A DNA stretch of 64,000 bases. Origin: Thalassobacillus sp. CUG 92003. GTDB lineage: Bacteria > Bacillota > Bacilli > Bacillales > Halobacillaceae. Positions 9,055-17,950 of the stretch are shown piece after piece; position 1 is the stretch's first letter; each line of letters starts with the position of its first letter. The position numbers and the translations under genes were made by a program. The notes beneath the pieces were generated by a model, which was given only the letters and a program-made list of their open reading frames with translations, ran no database searches and had not been told where the DNA came from. Location of the stretch: NCBI RefSeq assembly GCF_013618635.1, contig NZ_JABLSJ010000006.1, forward strand, positions 124,001 through 188,000, given 5' to 3'.

Positions 9055-9870
9055 CTAGTTATCGGACAGTTGTTTTGATTTGTCGGTGCAGGCCTGCATG
9101 GCTTTCATGACGGAGCTGCGGAAGTTTGATTCTTCCAGCGTGGCAACCGCTTCTATTGTAGGACCGCCCGGAGTGCAAACGGCATCTTTCAAGGCTCCAG
9201 GATGCTCTCCCGTTTCCAGCACCATTTTAGCCGCACCATAAACGGCCTGACTGGCTAATTTATACGCTTTGTCGCGCGGAATGCCCTGACGCACTGCGGC
9301 ATCCGACATCGCTTCTATAAACATGTACACATAGGCTGGTGATGAACCACTGATTGCTGGAATGGCATCCATCAGCGACTCCTTAATAAGTTCAGATTGA
9401 CCAAAGCTATTGAATAACTCCATGACGTCCGCCAATTCATCTTCCTGTACGAGATCATTCGGGCACAAGACACTCATCCCCTCTCCTAAAAGAGAAGGTG
9501 TATTCGGCATTGAGCGGATTACTTTGACAGGTTGTTCAAAAGCCTTTTTCATTTTATCAAGTGGCATTCCTGCTGCTATCGTAATAATGATAACATCTTC
9601 ATTTATCGATGATTTAATCTCCTGGATCACACCTTTATATACATCAGGTTTGACAGCGATAAATAAGTAATCACTCGTTTCAGCCACCCACTTATTATCT
9701 TCAGTCACTGTTATCCCATAACGAGAAGCAACATCCTCAATGGTTTCTTCCGTGTTAGCCGTGGCAGCGATCTGTGATGGCGATACTAAATTCGAATTAA
9801 GCATACCTGTAATCATTGCTTGAGCCATTTTGCCGCATCCAATAAAACCGATTCGTTTCTCCATGTTCAT
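9055..9870 (-). CDS. proC: Pyrroline-5-carboxylate reductase
   Basis: ProC reduces pyrroline-5-carboxylate to proline with NAD(P)H, the last step of proline synthesis. The N-terminal Rossmann fold shows IGFIGCGKMAQAMITGML, followed by MPNTPSLLGEGM and the C-terminal signature TPGGPTIEAV. About 271 residues is normal. The frame is open to 9900, but AGAAGGG lies just before the ATG at 9870 (MNMEKRIGF); the ATG two codons later is equally possible. It stands alone between two hairpins. Proline is a compatible solute in halophilic bacilli, but nothing here shows osmotic control. Confidence 0.95.
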   Translation of the reverse strand: MNMEKRIGFIGCGKMAQAMITGMLNSNLVSPSQIAATANTEETIEDVASRYGITVTEDNKWVAETSDYLFIAVKPDVYKGVIQEIKSSINEDVIIITIAAGMPLDKMKKAFEQPVKVIRSMPNTPSLLGEGMSVLCPNDLVQEDELADVMELFNSFGQSELIKESLMDAIPAISGSSPAYVYMFIEAMSDAAVRQGIPRDKAYKLASQAVYGAAKMVLETGEHPGALKDAVCTPGGPTIEAVATLEESNFRSSVMKAMQACTDKSKQLSDN

Positions 9871-10004
9871 GCATCCCTTCTGTTGAAACTTCGTTAACAA
9901 AATTCATCCTATTTCCCCATCATACACGATAATCTTCGTTCAGTGAATTTCATCTTTTTCATGAAAGGGTTTACAAATGGGTTAACCTTCCTTATAATAG
10001 AGGA

Positions 10005-10092
10005 TGTATTAGTTATATCATATCGATTCATCCCGAATATCATAGCTGCTACGAGAAAAGCCGAGCTGCCGAAGCTCGGCTTTTCTCGTATT
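10005..10092 (+). ncRNA. Candidate small RNA between proC and the antiporter gene
   Basis: A near-consensus sigma-A promoter on the plus strand (TTTACA at 9970-9975, 17-base spacer, TATAAT at 9993-9998) points into a stretch with no reading frame (the first ATG is followed at once by a stop). The strong hairpin at 10050-10090 would end the transcript. Promoter and terminator define an RNA of about 88 bases. It resembles no class I know. A promoter for nothing but a terminator could also be a fossil. Confidence 0.45.
10050..10090. terminator. Bidirectional terminator, 18-bp perfect stem
   Basis: TACGAGAAAAGCCGAGCT (10050-10067) pairs perfectly with 10073-10090. It lies 51 bases after the antiporter stop on the minus strand and also follows the plus-strand promoter at 9970-9998. 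Confidence 0.88.
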
Positions 10093-10141
10093 TTAGCTTA
10101 ATTCACCGCGATGCGTCTACCACGCATCCGAAATCCTTTCC

Positions 10142-11635
10142 TTACACATTCCCGTCTTCTTGCTCGCGTATCTTTTGCAGCAGCTCTCTCACCTGCTTTT
10201 TAATATTTCGCGACACCATAATATATAAAATGTCACCTGCTTCAATTCTCGTTTGTCCATATGGCGTAATGACGTCCCCTTTTCTTATAATCGCATTTAC
10301 CAGGGCTTTATCTGGCAAATCAATGGTCTCTAGGCTTTGCCCAACAACTTCATTTTGTTCAGATACCTCATACTCGATAATTTCCACATTCGCTTTCCCA
10401 ATGGATATCAATTCGAGAGAATGGATGGGATTCGCCATTTTATCCGATACGAGGGAGAATTTCTCTGCCAACCACGTAATCGAAGACCCTTGCACCAATG
10501 CCGATGTCAGAACAATAAAGAAAACGACATTAAAAATGATTTGGCTGTTCTCTAGCCCGGCCAGCATCGGAAAAATGGCGAGCACAATCGGTACAGCCCC
10601 TCTCAATCCGGCCCAGGATAAAAACAATTTTTCTTTATAATTAAACTTGAAGCCAGCCAAACTGAGAAAAGCAGCCACAGGTCTAGCAATGAATATTAAG
10701 ATCAGCGAAATAATCAATCCATCCTTCATAATGTTCCACGTAAACACATCAGATGGGAAAACAAACAGGCCAAGAATGATGAACATCAAGATTTGAGCCA
10801 TCCAGCCGAAACCTTCGTGGAAACGAAGAATGGAGTACCGATAAGCAAGGTCGGAATTACCGATAACCACTGCTGTCACATACACGGCTAAAAGACCACT
10901 AGCCTGAAGCAAGGAACTTGTACTATACGATAAAAACGCAAATCCTAATGCAAATAGCGGGTATAAGCCACTGGAATCCAGATTGATTTTATTAAGAGCG
11001 AAACTTGCCCCATAACCGATCAGCACCCCTACAGCAAGACCTGTTCCCATCTGCCAGAAGAAGGAACCGATCAAATGCAGGATACTTCCGCTTTCCTGAG
11101 TCAACAGTTGAATAAAAGTAATCGTTAAAAATACCGCCATAGGGTCATTCGTACCTGACTCTGCTTCTAGTGTGGCTTCGAGTTTATTTCGTATGTTTTT
11201 ACCTTTTAAGACGGCGAAAACCGCAGCAGCATCGGTGGAACCAACGATTGATCCAACCAAAAATGCTTCAAGCCACGAGACACCTAATATGTACTTCGAT
11301 CCCACTGCTACTAAGCAAGACGTAATGAGCACCCCGATTGTAGCCATGGAAACAGAAGGAAAAATGACCTTTTTCATGGCGCTCCACTTCGTTAGCATAC
11401 CACCTTCAAACAAAATAATGACAAGCGCTATAACCCCGATGACTTGGGCCAGTTCGGCATTGTCAAAATACACCAGGTTGAGTCCGTCGCTGCCGATGAG
11501 CATGCCAACAGCAATAAAAAGCACAAGCGAGGGAACCCCAAGCCTCGTTGAGAATTTGGTAACCATCACACTCGTAATGAGTAATAAGGCAATTAATAAG
11601 ATGAACTGGTTAGATTGAAGAATTTCATGAATCAT
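10142..11635 (-). CDS. CPA1-family cation/proton antiporter with TrkA-C domain (NhaP2-like)
   Basis: This 497-residue protein has 12-13 membrane segments (about residues 5-390) and a cytoplasmic TrkA_C (RCK-C) domain (about 405-485). The membrane part has GSIVGSTDAAAVFAVL and the ESGTNDPMAVFLT block with the conserved Asp of the ion site. Relatives exchange K+ (or Na+) for protons and are gated through the RCK-C domain. The role here is probably pH and salt homeostasis, with K+ the more likely ion, by family. It is a single-gene unit with AAAGGG upstream and a terminator downstream. Confidence 0.88.
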   Translation of the reverse strand: MIHEILQSNQFILLIALLLITSVMVTKFSTRLGVPSLVLFIAVGMLIGSDGLNLVYFDNAELAQVIGVIALVIILFEGGMLTKWSAMKKVIFPSVSMATIGVLITSCLVAVGSKYILGVSWLEAFLVGSIVGSTDAAAVFAVLKGKNIRNKLEATLEAESGTNDPMAVFLTITFIQLLTQESGSILHLIGSFFWQMGTGLAVGVLIGYGASFALNKINLDSSGLYPLFALGFAFLSYSTSSLLQASGLLAVYVTAVVIGNSDLAYRYSILRFHEGFGWMAQILMFIILGLFVFPSDVFTWNIMKDGLIISLILIFIARPVAAFLSLAGFKFNYKEKLFLSWAGLRGAVPIVLAIFPMLAGLENSQIIFNVVFFIVLTSALVQGSSITWLAEKFSLVSDKMANPIHSLELISIGKANVEIIEYEVSEQNEVVGQSLETIDLPDKALVNAIIRKGDVITPYGQTRIEAGDILYIMVSRNIKKQVRELLQKIREQEDGNV

Positions 11636-11725
11636 AATATGTACCCTTTCTTTCTCTAAATAACGTTACCCTTATTATATCAGTATGTGTCATGATTTCT
11701 AAGCTATAGGACTCCGCATGAAAAA

Positions 11726-11750
11726 AACGGCCTTGATCATCAAGGCCGTT
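11726..11750 (-). terminator. Terminator of yhbH
   Basis: AACGGCCTTGAT (11726-11737) pairs with ATCAAGGCCGTT (11739-11750). A run of seven A on the plus strand gives the U tract for the minus-strand transcript. Confidence 0.85.
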
Positions 11751-11767
11751 ATCACTGAAATCGTTCT

Positions 11768-12931
11768 CTAAACAATGTCCGCTTCTTCTTCGTCACTTAA
11801 AAATTCTTTCATGGCATGGAATACATCGGCTTTTTTACGCAAAATAAAATATCTGAACTTTGGATCTTCAATCTTCTTGTAAACCTGCATCAGACTGGAA
11901 TGACGATTATACTGATTCACTTCACCATATCCGAATAAGCTTGACACTTTGAGTAGTTCACCAATCAAATCGACACACCGTTTATTATCAGACGTTAAAT
12001 TATCACCATCAGAAAAGTGGAACGGATAAATATTGTAACGCTCCGGAGAATATTGCTGATCAATCATTTCCAACACTTTTCGATACGCGGAAGAGCAGAT
12101 GGTTCCGCCGCTTTCTCCTTTTGAGAAAAAGTCATCTTCATTGACGACTTTTGCTTCTGTGTGATGGGCAACGAACTCAATGTCCACCGTTTCATAATTT
12201 TGTTTCAAGAATCGGTTCATCCAGAAGAAAAAGCTCCGGGCCATATACTTTTCCCATAGACCCATTGACCCACTCGTGTCCATAATCGCAAAAACGACGG
12301 CTTTTGATTCTGGTTTGTCGATGTCACTCCAGGTTTTATACCTGAGATCTTCCGGATAGATAGGATTAAATGATGTCTTTCCTTTTAACGCGTTTCGCTT
12401 GTAAGCCTGCAGCATCGAACGCTTCTTATCAATGTTGCCGGTTAGACCCGTCTTGCGTATATCACGAAACTCAATATCCGTGTTGACAATCGTGTCTTTT
12501 TCTTTCTCTTCCAAATTCGGAAGCTGTAATTCTTTAAACAACGCTTCTTCTAACTCTGCCAACGTGACCTCTGCCTCATAAAAGTCTTCTCCTGCTTGAT
12601 CACCTGCTCCAGATCCTTGACCCGCTTTCTTTTGATCAGCCGGACCTTTGGCAACAACGTCGCCGACTTGACTTTCGCCATCCCCCTGGCCTACATGTTC
12701 ATTTTTCTCATGATTGTAGCGTATTTTATATTCATCAAGGGAACGGATTGGAATTTTCACGACATGTTTTCCTTTTGACATGATGATATTTTCTTCAGTG
12801 ATCAAATCCGGAAGCTGTTTTTTCAAAGCGTCATTCACCTTTTCCTGATGACGTCTTTGATCATCATAGCCTTTCCGGTGGAGGGACCAATCTTCTTCGG
12901 CAATCATATAATTCTTCTTCTTGTTTTCCAG
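11768..12931 (-). CDS. yhbH: Sporulation protein YhbH (DUF444, VWA-like)
   Basis: A member of the DUF444 family with a von Willebrand A-like C-terminal half showing the metal-site motif [11 protein letters not shown]. YhbH is made in the mother cell under sigma-E in B. subtilis and acts in one genetic group with the PrkA kinase (present here at 21869-23773) and SpoVR. The first ATG (12907) has no ribosome site, but a strong AGGGAGGGG lies seven bases before an in-frame CTG at 12929-12931. Starting there adds eight residues and restores the usual N-terminus before the [10 protein letters not shown] block. I therefore call a CTG start. An ATCGTATG (CATACGAT on the minus strand) at 12964-12971 may be a weak sigma-E -10 element. 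Confidence 0.9.
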   Translation of the reverse strand: MENKKKNYMIAEEDWSLHRKGYDDQRRHQEKVNDALKKQLPDLITEENIIMSKGKHVVKIPIRSLDEYKIRYNHEKNEHVGQGDGESQVGDVVAKGPADQKKAGQGSGAGDQAGEDFYEAEVTLAELEEALFKELQLPNLEEKEKDTIVNTDIEFRDIRKTGLTGNIDKKRSMLQAYKRNALKGKTSFNPIYPEDLRYKTWSDIDKPESKAVVFAIMDTSGSMGLWEKYMARSFFFWMNRFLKQNYETVDIEFVAHHTEAKVVNEDDFFSKGESGGTICSSAYRKVLEMIDQQYSPERYNIYPFHFSDGDNLTSDNKRCVDLIGELLKVSSLFGYGEVNQYNRHSSLMQVYKKIEDPKFRYFILRKKADVFHAMKEFLSDEEEADIV

Positions 12932-13153
12932 TGGTCTTCCCCTCCCTACTTAGGTATTACTTTATCGTATGCAGGTCCAACGAATTTGATTAAGTCAATT
13001 GTTTGAAAATTATGTCATATTAAAGTTTAGTACATTCAGCTCAATTTTAATTTGAGATGCATGGTGTGGCGACACTCTTCCACACTTTGGCCTTCACGCG
13101 ATCTCCCAAAAAGAATCTAGCATATCGTAAACGTCCATCCGAATAAAAAAAAC

Positions 13154-13177
13154 CACCTGCTTTTCAATAAGCAGGTG
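13154..13177 (-). terminator. Terminator of the 82-residue gene
   Basis: CACCTGCTT (13154-13162) pairs with AAGCAGGTG (13169-13177), followed by eight T on the minus strand. Confidence 0.88.
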
Positions 13178-13213
13178 CTGATTATGGTCCGAATGTCCAG
13201 GCCATATTACTAT

Positions 13214-13462
13214 TTAAGAATCCTGATCAGGATGGTCTTCGTTTTGCTTTTTCCCTTCTATAAACGATAGAAGATCATCGCTTGCTTTATCCTCTGTTGT
13301 TAGATCCGTCATGCCCATGAAGGTCCAGCCTTTAGACTCAACCCATTCCACAAATTCATCGAGGAATTGGTCATGATTAACATTCACATTATAGATAGCA
13401 CCATTTATAGATATGGTCTTTTTCGGATAAAGCACCATTTGAAAAGACTTTGATTGACTCAA
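13214..13462 (-). CDS. Small conserved-looking cytoplasmic protein, unknown function
   Basis: This is an 82-residue acidic, soluble protein with no signal or membrane segment. The core looks like a beta-hairpin followed by a helix rich in Trp and Phe (FLDEFVEWVESKGWTFMG), and the C-terminus is a charged tail. It is a single-gene unit with its own terminator between yhbH and the odhAB terminator. I do not recognise the family. Confidence 0.7.
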   Translation of the reverse strand: MSQSKSFQMVLYPKKTISINGAIYNVNVNHDQFLDEFVEWVESKGWTFMGMTDLTTEDKASDDLLSFIEGKKQNEDHPDQDS

Positions 13463-13539
13463 CTAACTGTCCACCTCCATGTTAACACTATTCTTATCCC
13501 TACTATAGCAAAGCTCACTAACTTTGTGAATAACAAAAA

Positions 13540-13566
13540 CCCCTGCCATTGAGTTAATGACAGGGG
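13540..13566 (-). terminator. Terminator of odhAB
   Basis: CCCCTGCCATT (13540-13550) pairs with AATGACAGGGG (13556-13566) with one G-U pair on the minus strand, followed by GTTTTTG. It is 12 bases after the odhB stop. Confidence 0.85.
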
Positions 13567-13577
13567 TGCTTGACCTG

Positions 13578-14903
13578 TTAACCTTCCAGCAATAGATCAT
13601 AAGGGTCTTCTATCATTTCTTTAATGCGGCGCAAGAATTGTACGGCCTCTTTGCCATCCACAATTCTATGGTCATAAGATAAGGCAATATACATCATCGG
13701 ACGGGCTTGAATGGTATCATCCGGCATAACTTTTGGACGCTTCTCAATGTTGTGCAAACCTAGAATACCGACTTGCGGTGTGTTTAAGATAGGCGTTGAC
13801 AGCATTGAACCAAAAATACCACCATTCGTGATTGAGAATGAACCGCCTTGAAGATCACTGAGCTGAAGCTCTTTGTCTCGCGCTTTTTGAGCCATCGTTG
13901 CAATGCCGTTCTCGATTCCGGCAAAGTCTAACCGATCAGCATCACGCACGACGGGCACGACAAGACCTTCATCGGTCGATACGGCCATTCCGATATCGTA
14001 GAATTGCTTCATAACAACTTCATCGCCCTGAATTTCAGCATTAAGCAGTGGGAATTCTTTCAAGGCGCCGACAACCGCTTTTGTAAAGAAGGACATAAAA
14101 CCTAATTTGATATCATGCTTTTTCAAGAATGCATCTTTACGCTGACTGCGAAGTTCCATAACATTCGTCATGTCCACTTCATTAAAGGTCGTCAGCATGG
14201 CAGAACTTTGCTGCGCCTCAACCAATCGCTTAGCAATCGTTTGTCTCCGTCTCGACATTTTTTCACGAACGACTGGTTTATCGAATTCTTTTTTCTCGGA
14301 GGAAGTATCTTTCTTCTGTTGTTTAGACGCTTCTTGTTTGCCAGAAGACTTAGCTTCTTCTTTGCTGTCATCTTTAGCATGACTGTCCACATCTTCAGGA
14401 CGGATACGGTCTAGCGGATCGCGGGCAGAAATATCGCTCAAGTCGATTCCAAGCTCTCTGGCACGCTTTCTTGCTGCCGGCGTAGCGACGACCTCACCTT
14501 TGTCTTTTCCTTCATCTGAAGCCTGACTTTTCCCAGCAGGCTCCGCTTGTTTTTCTGAGGATGTTTCCTGGCTATCCTGTTCTTCCGCTTTCTTCGTTTC
14601 TTCTTGAGGTGCTTCCTGCTTTTCTTCTCCTTTGGACTCCTCTTCAGCAGTCTCGCCGGAGGCTTCCCCGTTCTCATCAACTTTAGCGATAACATCGCCG
14701 ACTTCAACGTCATCACCGGCTTCCTTCAATAGCTCCGTAATGACACCGCCAGCATCTGCGTTGACTTCTACGTTGACCTTATCTGTTTCCAGTTCCAGAA
14801 TAGGGTCTCCTTTTTCAACTTGATCGCCTTTTTTGACTAACCACTCGGCAATAGTACCTTCCGTAATGGATTCAGCTAATTCAGGGACTTTAATTTCCTT
14901 CAT
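13578..14903 (-). CDS. odhB: Dihydrolipoyl succinyltransferase, E2 of 2-oxoglutarate dehydrogenase
   Basis: OdhB transfers the succinyl group from lipoamide to CoA in the TCA cycle. The 441 residues show a lipoyl domain (1-78, lipoyl-Lys42 in ETDKVNV), a long charged Glu/Lys/Ser-rich linker (80-135), an E1/E3-binding domain (about 138-175, TPAARKRARELGIDL) and the catalytic domain with the active-site block DHRIVDGKEA. The linker is unusually acidic, which suits a salt-tolerant organism. It overlaps odhA by four bases. Confidence 0.96.
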   Translation of the reverse strand: MKEIKVPELAESITEGTIAEWLVKKGDQVEKGDPILELETDKVNVEVNADAGGVITELLKEAGDDVEVGDVIAKVDENGEASGETAEEESKGEEKQEAPQEETKKAEEQDSQETSSEKQAEPAGKSQASDEGKDKGEVVATPAARKRARELGIDLSDISARDPLDRIRPEDVDSHAKDDSKEEAKSSGKQEASKQQKKDTSSEKKEFDKPVVREKMSRRRQTIAKRLVEAQQSSAMLTTFNEVDMTNVMELRSQRKDAFLKKHDIKLGFMSFFTKAVVGALKEFPLLNAEIQGDEVVMKQFYDIGMAVSTDEGLVVPVVRDADRLDFAGIENGIATMAQKARDKELQLSDLQGGSFSITNGGIFGSMLSTPILNTPQVGILGLHNIEKRPKVMPDDTIQARPMMYIALSYDHRIVDGKEAVQFLRRIKEMIEDPYDLLLEG

Positions 14904-17749
14904 TGTGAACTTCCTCCTTTAGACATCTTAAACACTTCTTTAATGATACGGTTTTGTTCGGTCTTATGAATGTTCGGCTCACCCACAGCTGGTGAAGCAC
15001 GGTGAGGACGTCCAACGTAACGGTGGATTTGACCTTCCTTCAATAGCTTGTGTAGAATGCCTTCCACAAAATACCAACTACCCATGTTTTGCGGCTCTTC
15101 CTGAACCCATACAATTTCTTCGAGGTTCGGATAGCCTTCTAATATTTCTTTCAACTGCGCTGTAGGGAATGGATAAATTTGTTCGACGCGGAATCCATCG
15201 ACTTCTTCAAAGTTGTGCTCTTCATCCTTTTCCACTGCATCTTCAATATCAACCATGATTTTTCCGCTTCCCAGCAGCAGGGATTTAACTTTTTCTTTAT
15301 CCTGACTTAAACCAGGCTGCTGCAGCAATGGCTGAAAATTACCGTCCGTAAACCGTTCAGGAGCAGCAGCGACACGCTGGTTTCTCAAGAGACTTTTCGG
15401 CGTCATCAAAACAAGCGGTCGTGCTTCTTCTTTTTGACCGATGTCCGCTTGGCGGCGCAGCAGGTGGAAATATTGTGCAGAAGACGTTACATTGCCTACT
15501 GTCCAGTTGTTTTCCGCTGCCAACTGAAGGAATCGTTCTAATCGTGCACTGGAGTGTTCGGGACCTTGTCCTTCATAACCGTGAGGTAGTAGGAACACTA
15601 AGTTAGACGTTTCGCCCCATTTGGCTCGCCCTGCTGCAACGAACTGATCGATGATCACTTGGCCGGCGTTAGCGAAGTCACCAAACTGTGCTTCCCACAG
15701 CACGAGTGATTCTGGCGCCTGGACACTATAGCCATACTCAAAGCCAATTACGCCTGCTTCTGATAAGGGACTGTTGAATATATCAAAGGATGCATTCGCC
15801 TGGTCGAGGCCATGTAAAGGACAGTAAGTTTCACCCGTATTGACATCATGCAACACCAAATGACGATGGGCGAACGTTCCACGCTCCGTATCCTGTCCAG
15901 TAATTCTGATAGGATGTCCGTCTTCGATGATAGAGGCAAAGGCTAACGCTTCAGCTGTTGCCCAATCTACTTTATTGCTTTCATCGAGCATATCTTTCCG
16001 GCGCTGCAGAATTTTCTCCAGCTTCTTGAACCCGTTGAACCCTTCTGGGCGCTTCAACATTTCATCGTTTAACCGCTTCAACCGATCGAGACCAACCGCT
16101 GTCTGGATTTTTTCCAAGCCGTTTTTGACTCCGCCGGGAACGCCTTTCACGTCAGCATCTTTCGTTTCGTTTTCTTTCATATTGTTATACGTATTGCGCA
16201 AGTTCTCTTCAACTTCATCCAGGAATTGGTCAACCGTACCGTCTTCAATGACACCTTCTTGCTTCAACATTTCTCCATATACAGATACAGCAGTCGGATG
16301 CGCGTCGATTTCCTGATATAACTTCGGCTGGGTCGCTCGTGGTTCGTCCATTTCATTATGGCCGTAACGGCGATAACCGATGAGATCGATGAGAAAATCT
16401 TTATGATACTTCTTACGGTATTCATAGGCAAATGCCATCGCAGACAGACACGCTTCCGGATCATCTGCGTTCACATGTAAAATCGGAATCTCGAATCCTT
16501 TAGCAAGGTCGCTCGCGTATCGAGTCGACCGCCCATCTTTCCTGTTCGTGGTAAAGCCCACGAGGTTATTTGCGATGATATGAAGCGTACCGCCTGTACG
16601 GTAACCTGGCAGATCACTCAGGTTCAACGTTTCAGCAACAACGCCTTCACCGATAAATGCGGCATCCCCATGAATGAGAATACTGAATGCTTTATCTTCT
16701 TGTAACTGCGCATACCCTGCCTGAGTCCGATCATCTTGTGCAGCACGTGAAAATCCTTCCACGACAGGATTTACATATTCAAGGTGAGACGGGTTATGGG
16801 CCAGGGTTACGCGTGTCCGCTTCCCTTCACCTTCGCCTACTTCACGTCGGGCACCAAAATGATACTTCACATCGCCTGTCCACCCGTAATTGATTCCCAT
16901 CGAACCTTCAGATGGAACCAATTCTTTATCAGGTGAATGGTGAAATTCAGAAAAAATACGGTCATAAGGTTTTCCGAGCGTATGAGCCAGCATGTTCAAT
17001 CGACCGCGGTGAGCCATACCCATCATGATGTGTTCAACTTTATCCGTAGAAGCGGCTTGAATGATGTGGTCCATCATTGGAATCATGACATCCAGCCCTT
17101 CGATGGAAAACCGTTTTTGAGCGACAAATGTTTTTGATAGGAAGTTTTCGAATCCTTCGACATCCGCAAGACGATGAAGCAATTGCTTTTTCTCTTCATT
17201 GCTCAAGCTGACTTGGAAACTGCCCGTATCGATCTTATCCTGCAACCATTTACGCTCTTCATCATTGTTCACATGATCATATTCAAAGGAAATCTTTCCT
17301 GCATAACGTTCTTTCAATGTTTTGACGACCTGCAAGGCGTTTTGAAGTTTGACAGGGGAGTCTGGCCATACCCATTCAGCAGGCATCGCTTCCAAATCTT
17401 GTTCATTCAACCCGTAATGCTTGGGATCAAGCAGTGGCGATGAAGCTCTTTCCTCTCCCCCTACAGCATAGACATCCGCCTCCAAGTGGCCGTGACGACG
17501 AATAGCCTCAACAAGTTTGTATGCTGAGGTTACTTTACCGATATATTCTGAAGAAAACTGATCACCCTTGGGAGCAGTCGCTTGATCTGACATCCAATCA
17601 GGTGCCCCGTGCTCATCAAAAATTTCCTTTAAAGAAGGATCGACAGCATCAGGGTCTTGTCGATATGTTTCATATTGTTCCTCAATGTACCCCATATTGG
17701 GACCATGAAATCTGTCCCAGAATCTTTCGTTAGACCCGTTAATAGACAC
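14900..17749 (-). CDS. odhA: 2-Oxoglutarate dehydrogenase E1 component
   Basis: OdhA decarboxylates 2-oxoglutarate with thiamine diphosphate and passes the succinyl unit to OdhB. At 949 residues it is the usual Bacillus length. Visible marks are MMGMAHRGRLNMLAH, the ThDP-binding block HGDAAFIGEGVVAETLNLS with the downstream IIANN, and the C-terminal transketolase-like half (EYGYSVQAPESLVLWEAQFG). It is the first gene of the odhAB operon; odhB starts inside its last codons. Confidence 0.97.
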   Translation of the reverse strand: MSINGSNERFWDRFHGPNMGYIEEQYETYRQDPDAVDPSLKEIFDEHGAPDWMSDQATAPKGDQFSSEYIGKVTSAYKLVEAIRRHGHLEADVYAVGGEERASSPLLDPKHYGLNEQDLEAMPAEWVWPDSPVKLQNALQVVKTLKERYAGKISFEYDHVNNDEERKWLQDKIDTGSFQVSLSNEEKKQLLHRLADVEGFENFLSKTFVAQKRFSIEGLDVMIPMMDHIIQAASTDKVEHIMMGMAHRGRLNMLAHTLGKPYDRIFSEFHHSPDKELVPSEGSMGINYGWTGDVKYHFGARREVGEGEGKRTRVTLAHNPSHLEYVNPVVEGFSRAAQDDRTQAGYAQLQEDKAFSILIHGDAAFIGEGVVAETLNLSDLPGYRTGGTLHIIANNLVGFTTNRKDGRSTRYASDLAKGFEIPILHVNADDPEACLSAMAFAYEYRKKYHKDFLIDLIGYRRYGHNEMDEPRATQPKLYQEIDAHPTAVSVYGEMLKQEGVIEDGTVDQFLDEVEENLRNTYNNMKENETKDADVKGVPGGVKNGLEKIQTAVGLDRLKRLNDEMLKRPEGFNGFKKLEKILQRRKDMLDESNKVDWATAEALAFASIIEDGHPIRITGQDTERGTFAHRHLVLHDVNTGETYCPLHGLDQANASFDIFNSPLSEAGVIGFEYGYSVQAPESLVLWEAQFGDFANAGQVIIDQFVAAGRAKWGETSNLVFLLPHGYEGQGPEHSSARLERFLQLAAENNWTVGNVTSSAQYFHLLRRQADIGQKEEARPLVLMTPKSLLRNQRVAAAPERFTDGNFQPLLQQPGLSQDKEKVKSLLLGSGKIMVDIEDAVEKDEEHNFEEVDGFRVEQIYPFPTAQLKEILEGYPNLEEIVWVQEEPQNMGSWYFVEGILHKLLKEGQIHRYVGRPHRASPAVGEPNIHKTEQNRIIKEVFKMSKGGSSQ

Positions 17750-17789
17750 TTACATTACCTCCAAGTATTTGTGTGACTGAATATTCATC

Positions 17790-17804
17790 GTAAAACGTTT
17801 GCAA
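17790..17804 (-). promoter_or_regulatory. Possible catabolite-response element upstream of odhA
   Basis: On the minus strand TTGCAAACGTTTTAC matches the CcpA site pattern WTGNAANCGNWNNCW at all but one fixed position. It lies 41 bases before the odhA start. TCA genes are often under carbon control in Bacillus, but this is a one-mismatch match only. Confidence 0.25.
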
Positions 17805-17896
17805 ATCCAACTACCATTATAGATTTGAATGGCTAATCTATTCAACATATTTCACCATTTTTTATTATGAAATACCATATATATTATAACAAGAAA

Positions 17897-17916
17897 GACG
17901 CACCTCATGGTACGCC
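17897..17916 (-). terminator. Terminator of ppk
   Basis: GACGCACC (17897-17904) pairs with GGTACGCC (17909-17916) with two wobble pairs on the minus strand, followed by TTTCTT. It is 35 bases after the ppk stop. Confidence 0.6.
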
Positions 17917-17950
17917 TTTTTCACTTTTTAATAATAAAGTGTCCCATATA

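Noticed and set aside
9901-9970. T-box or proline-specific leader before proC
   Set aside because: No T-box bulge sequence, anticodon-like loop or antiterminator pair is seen upstream of proC.
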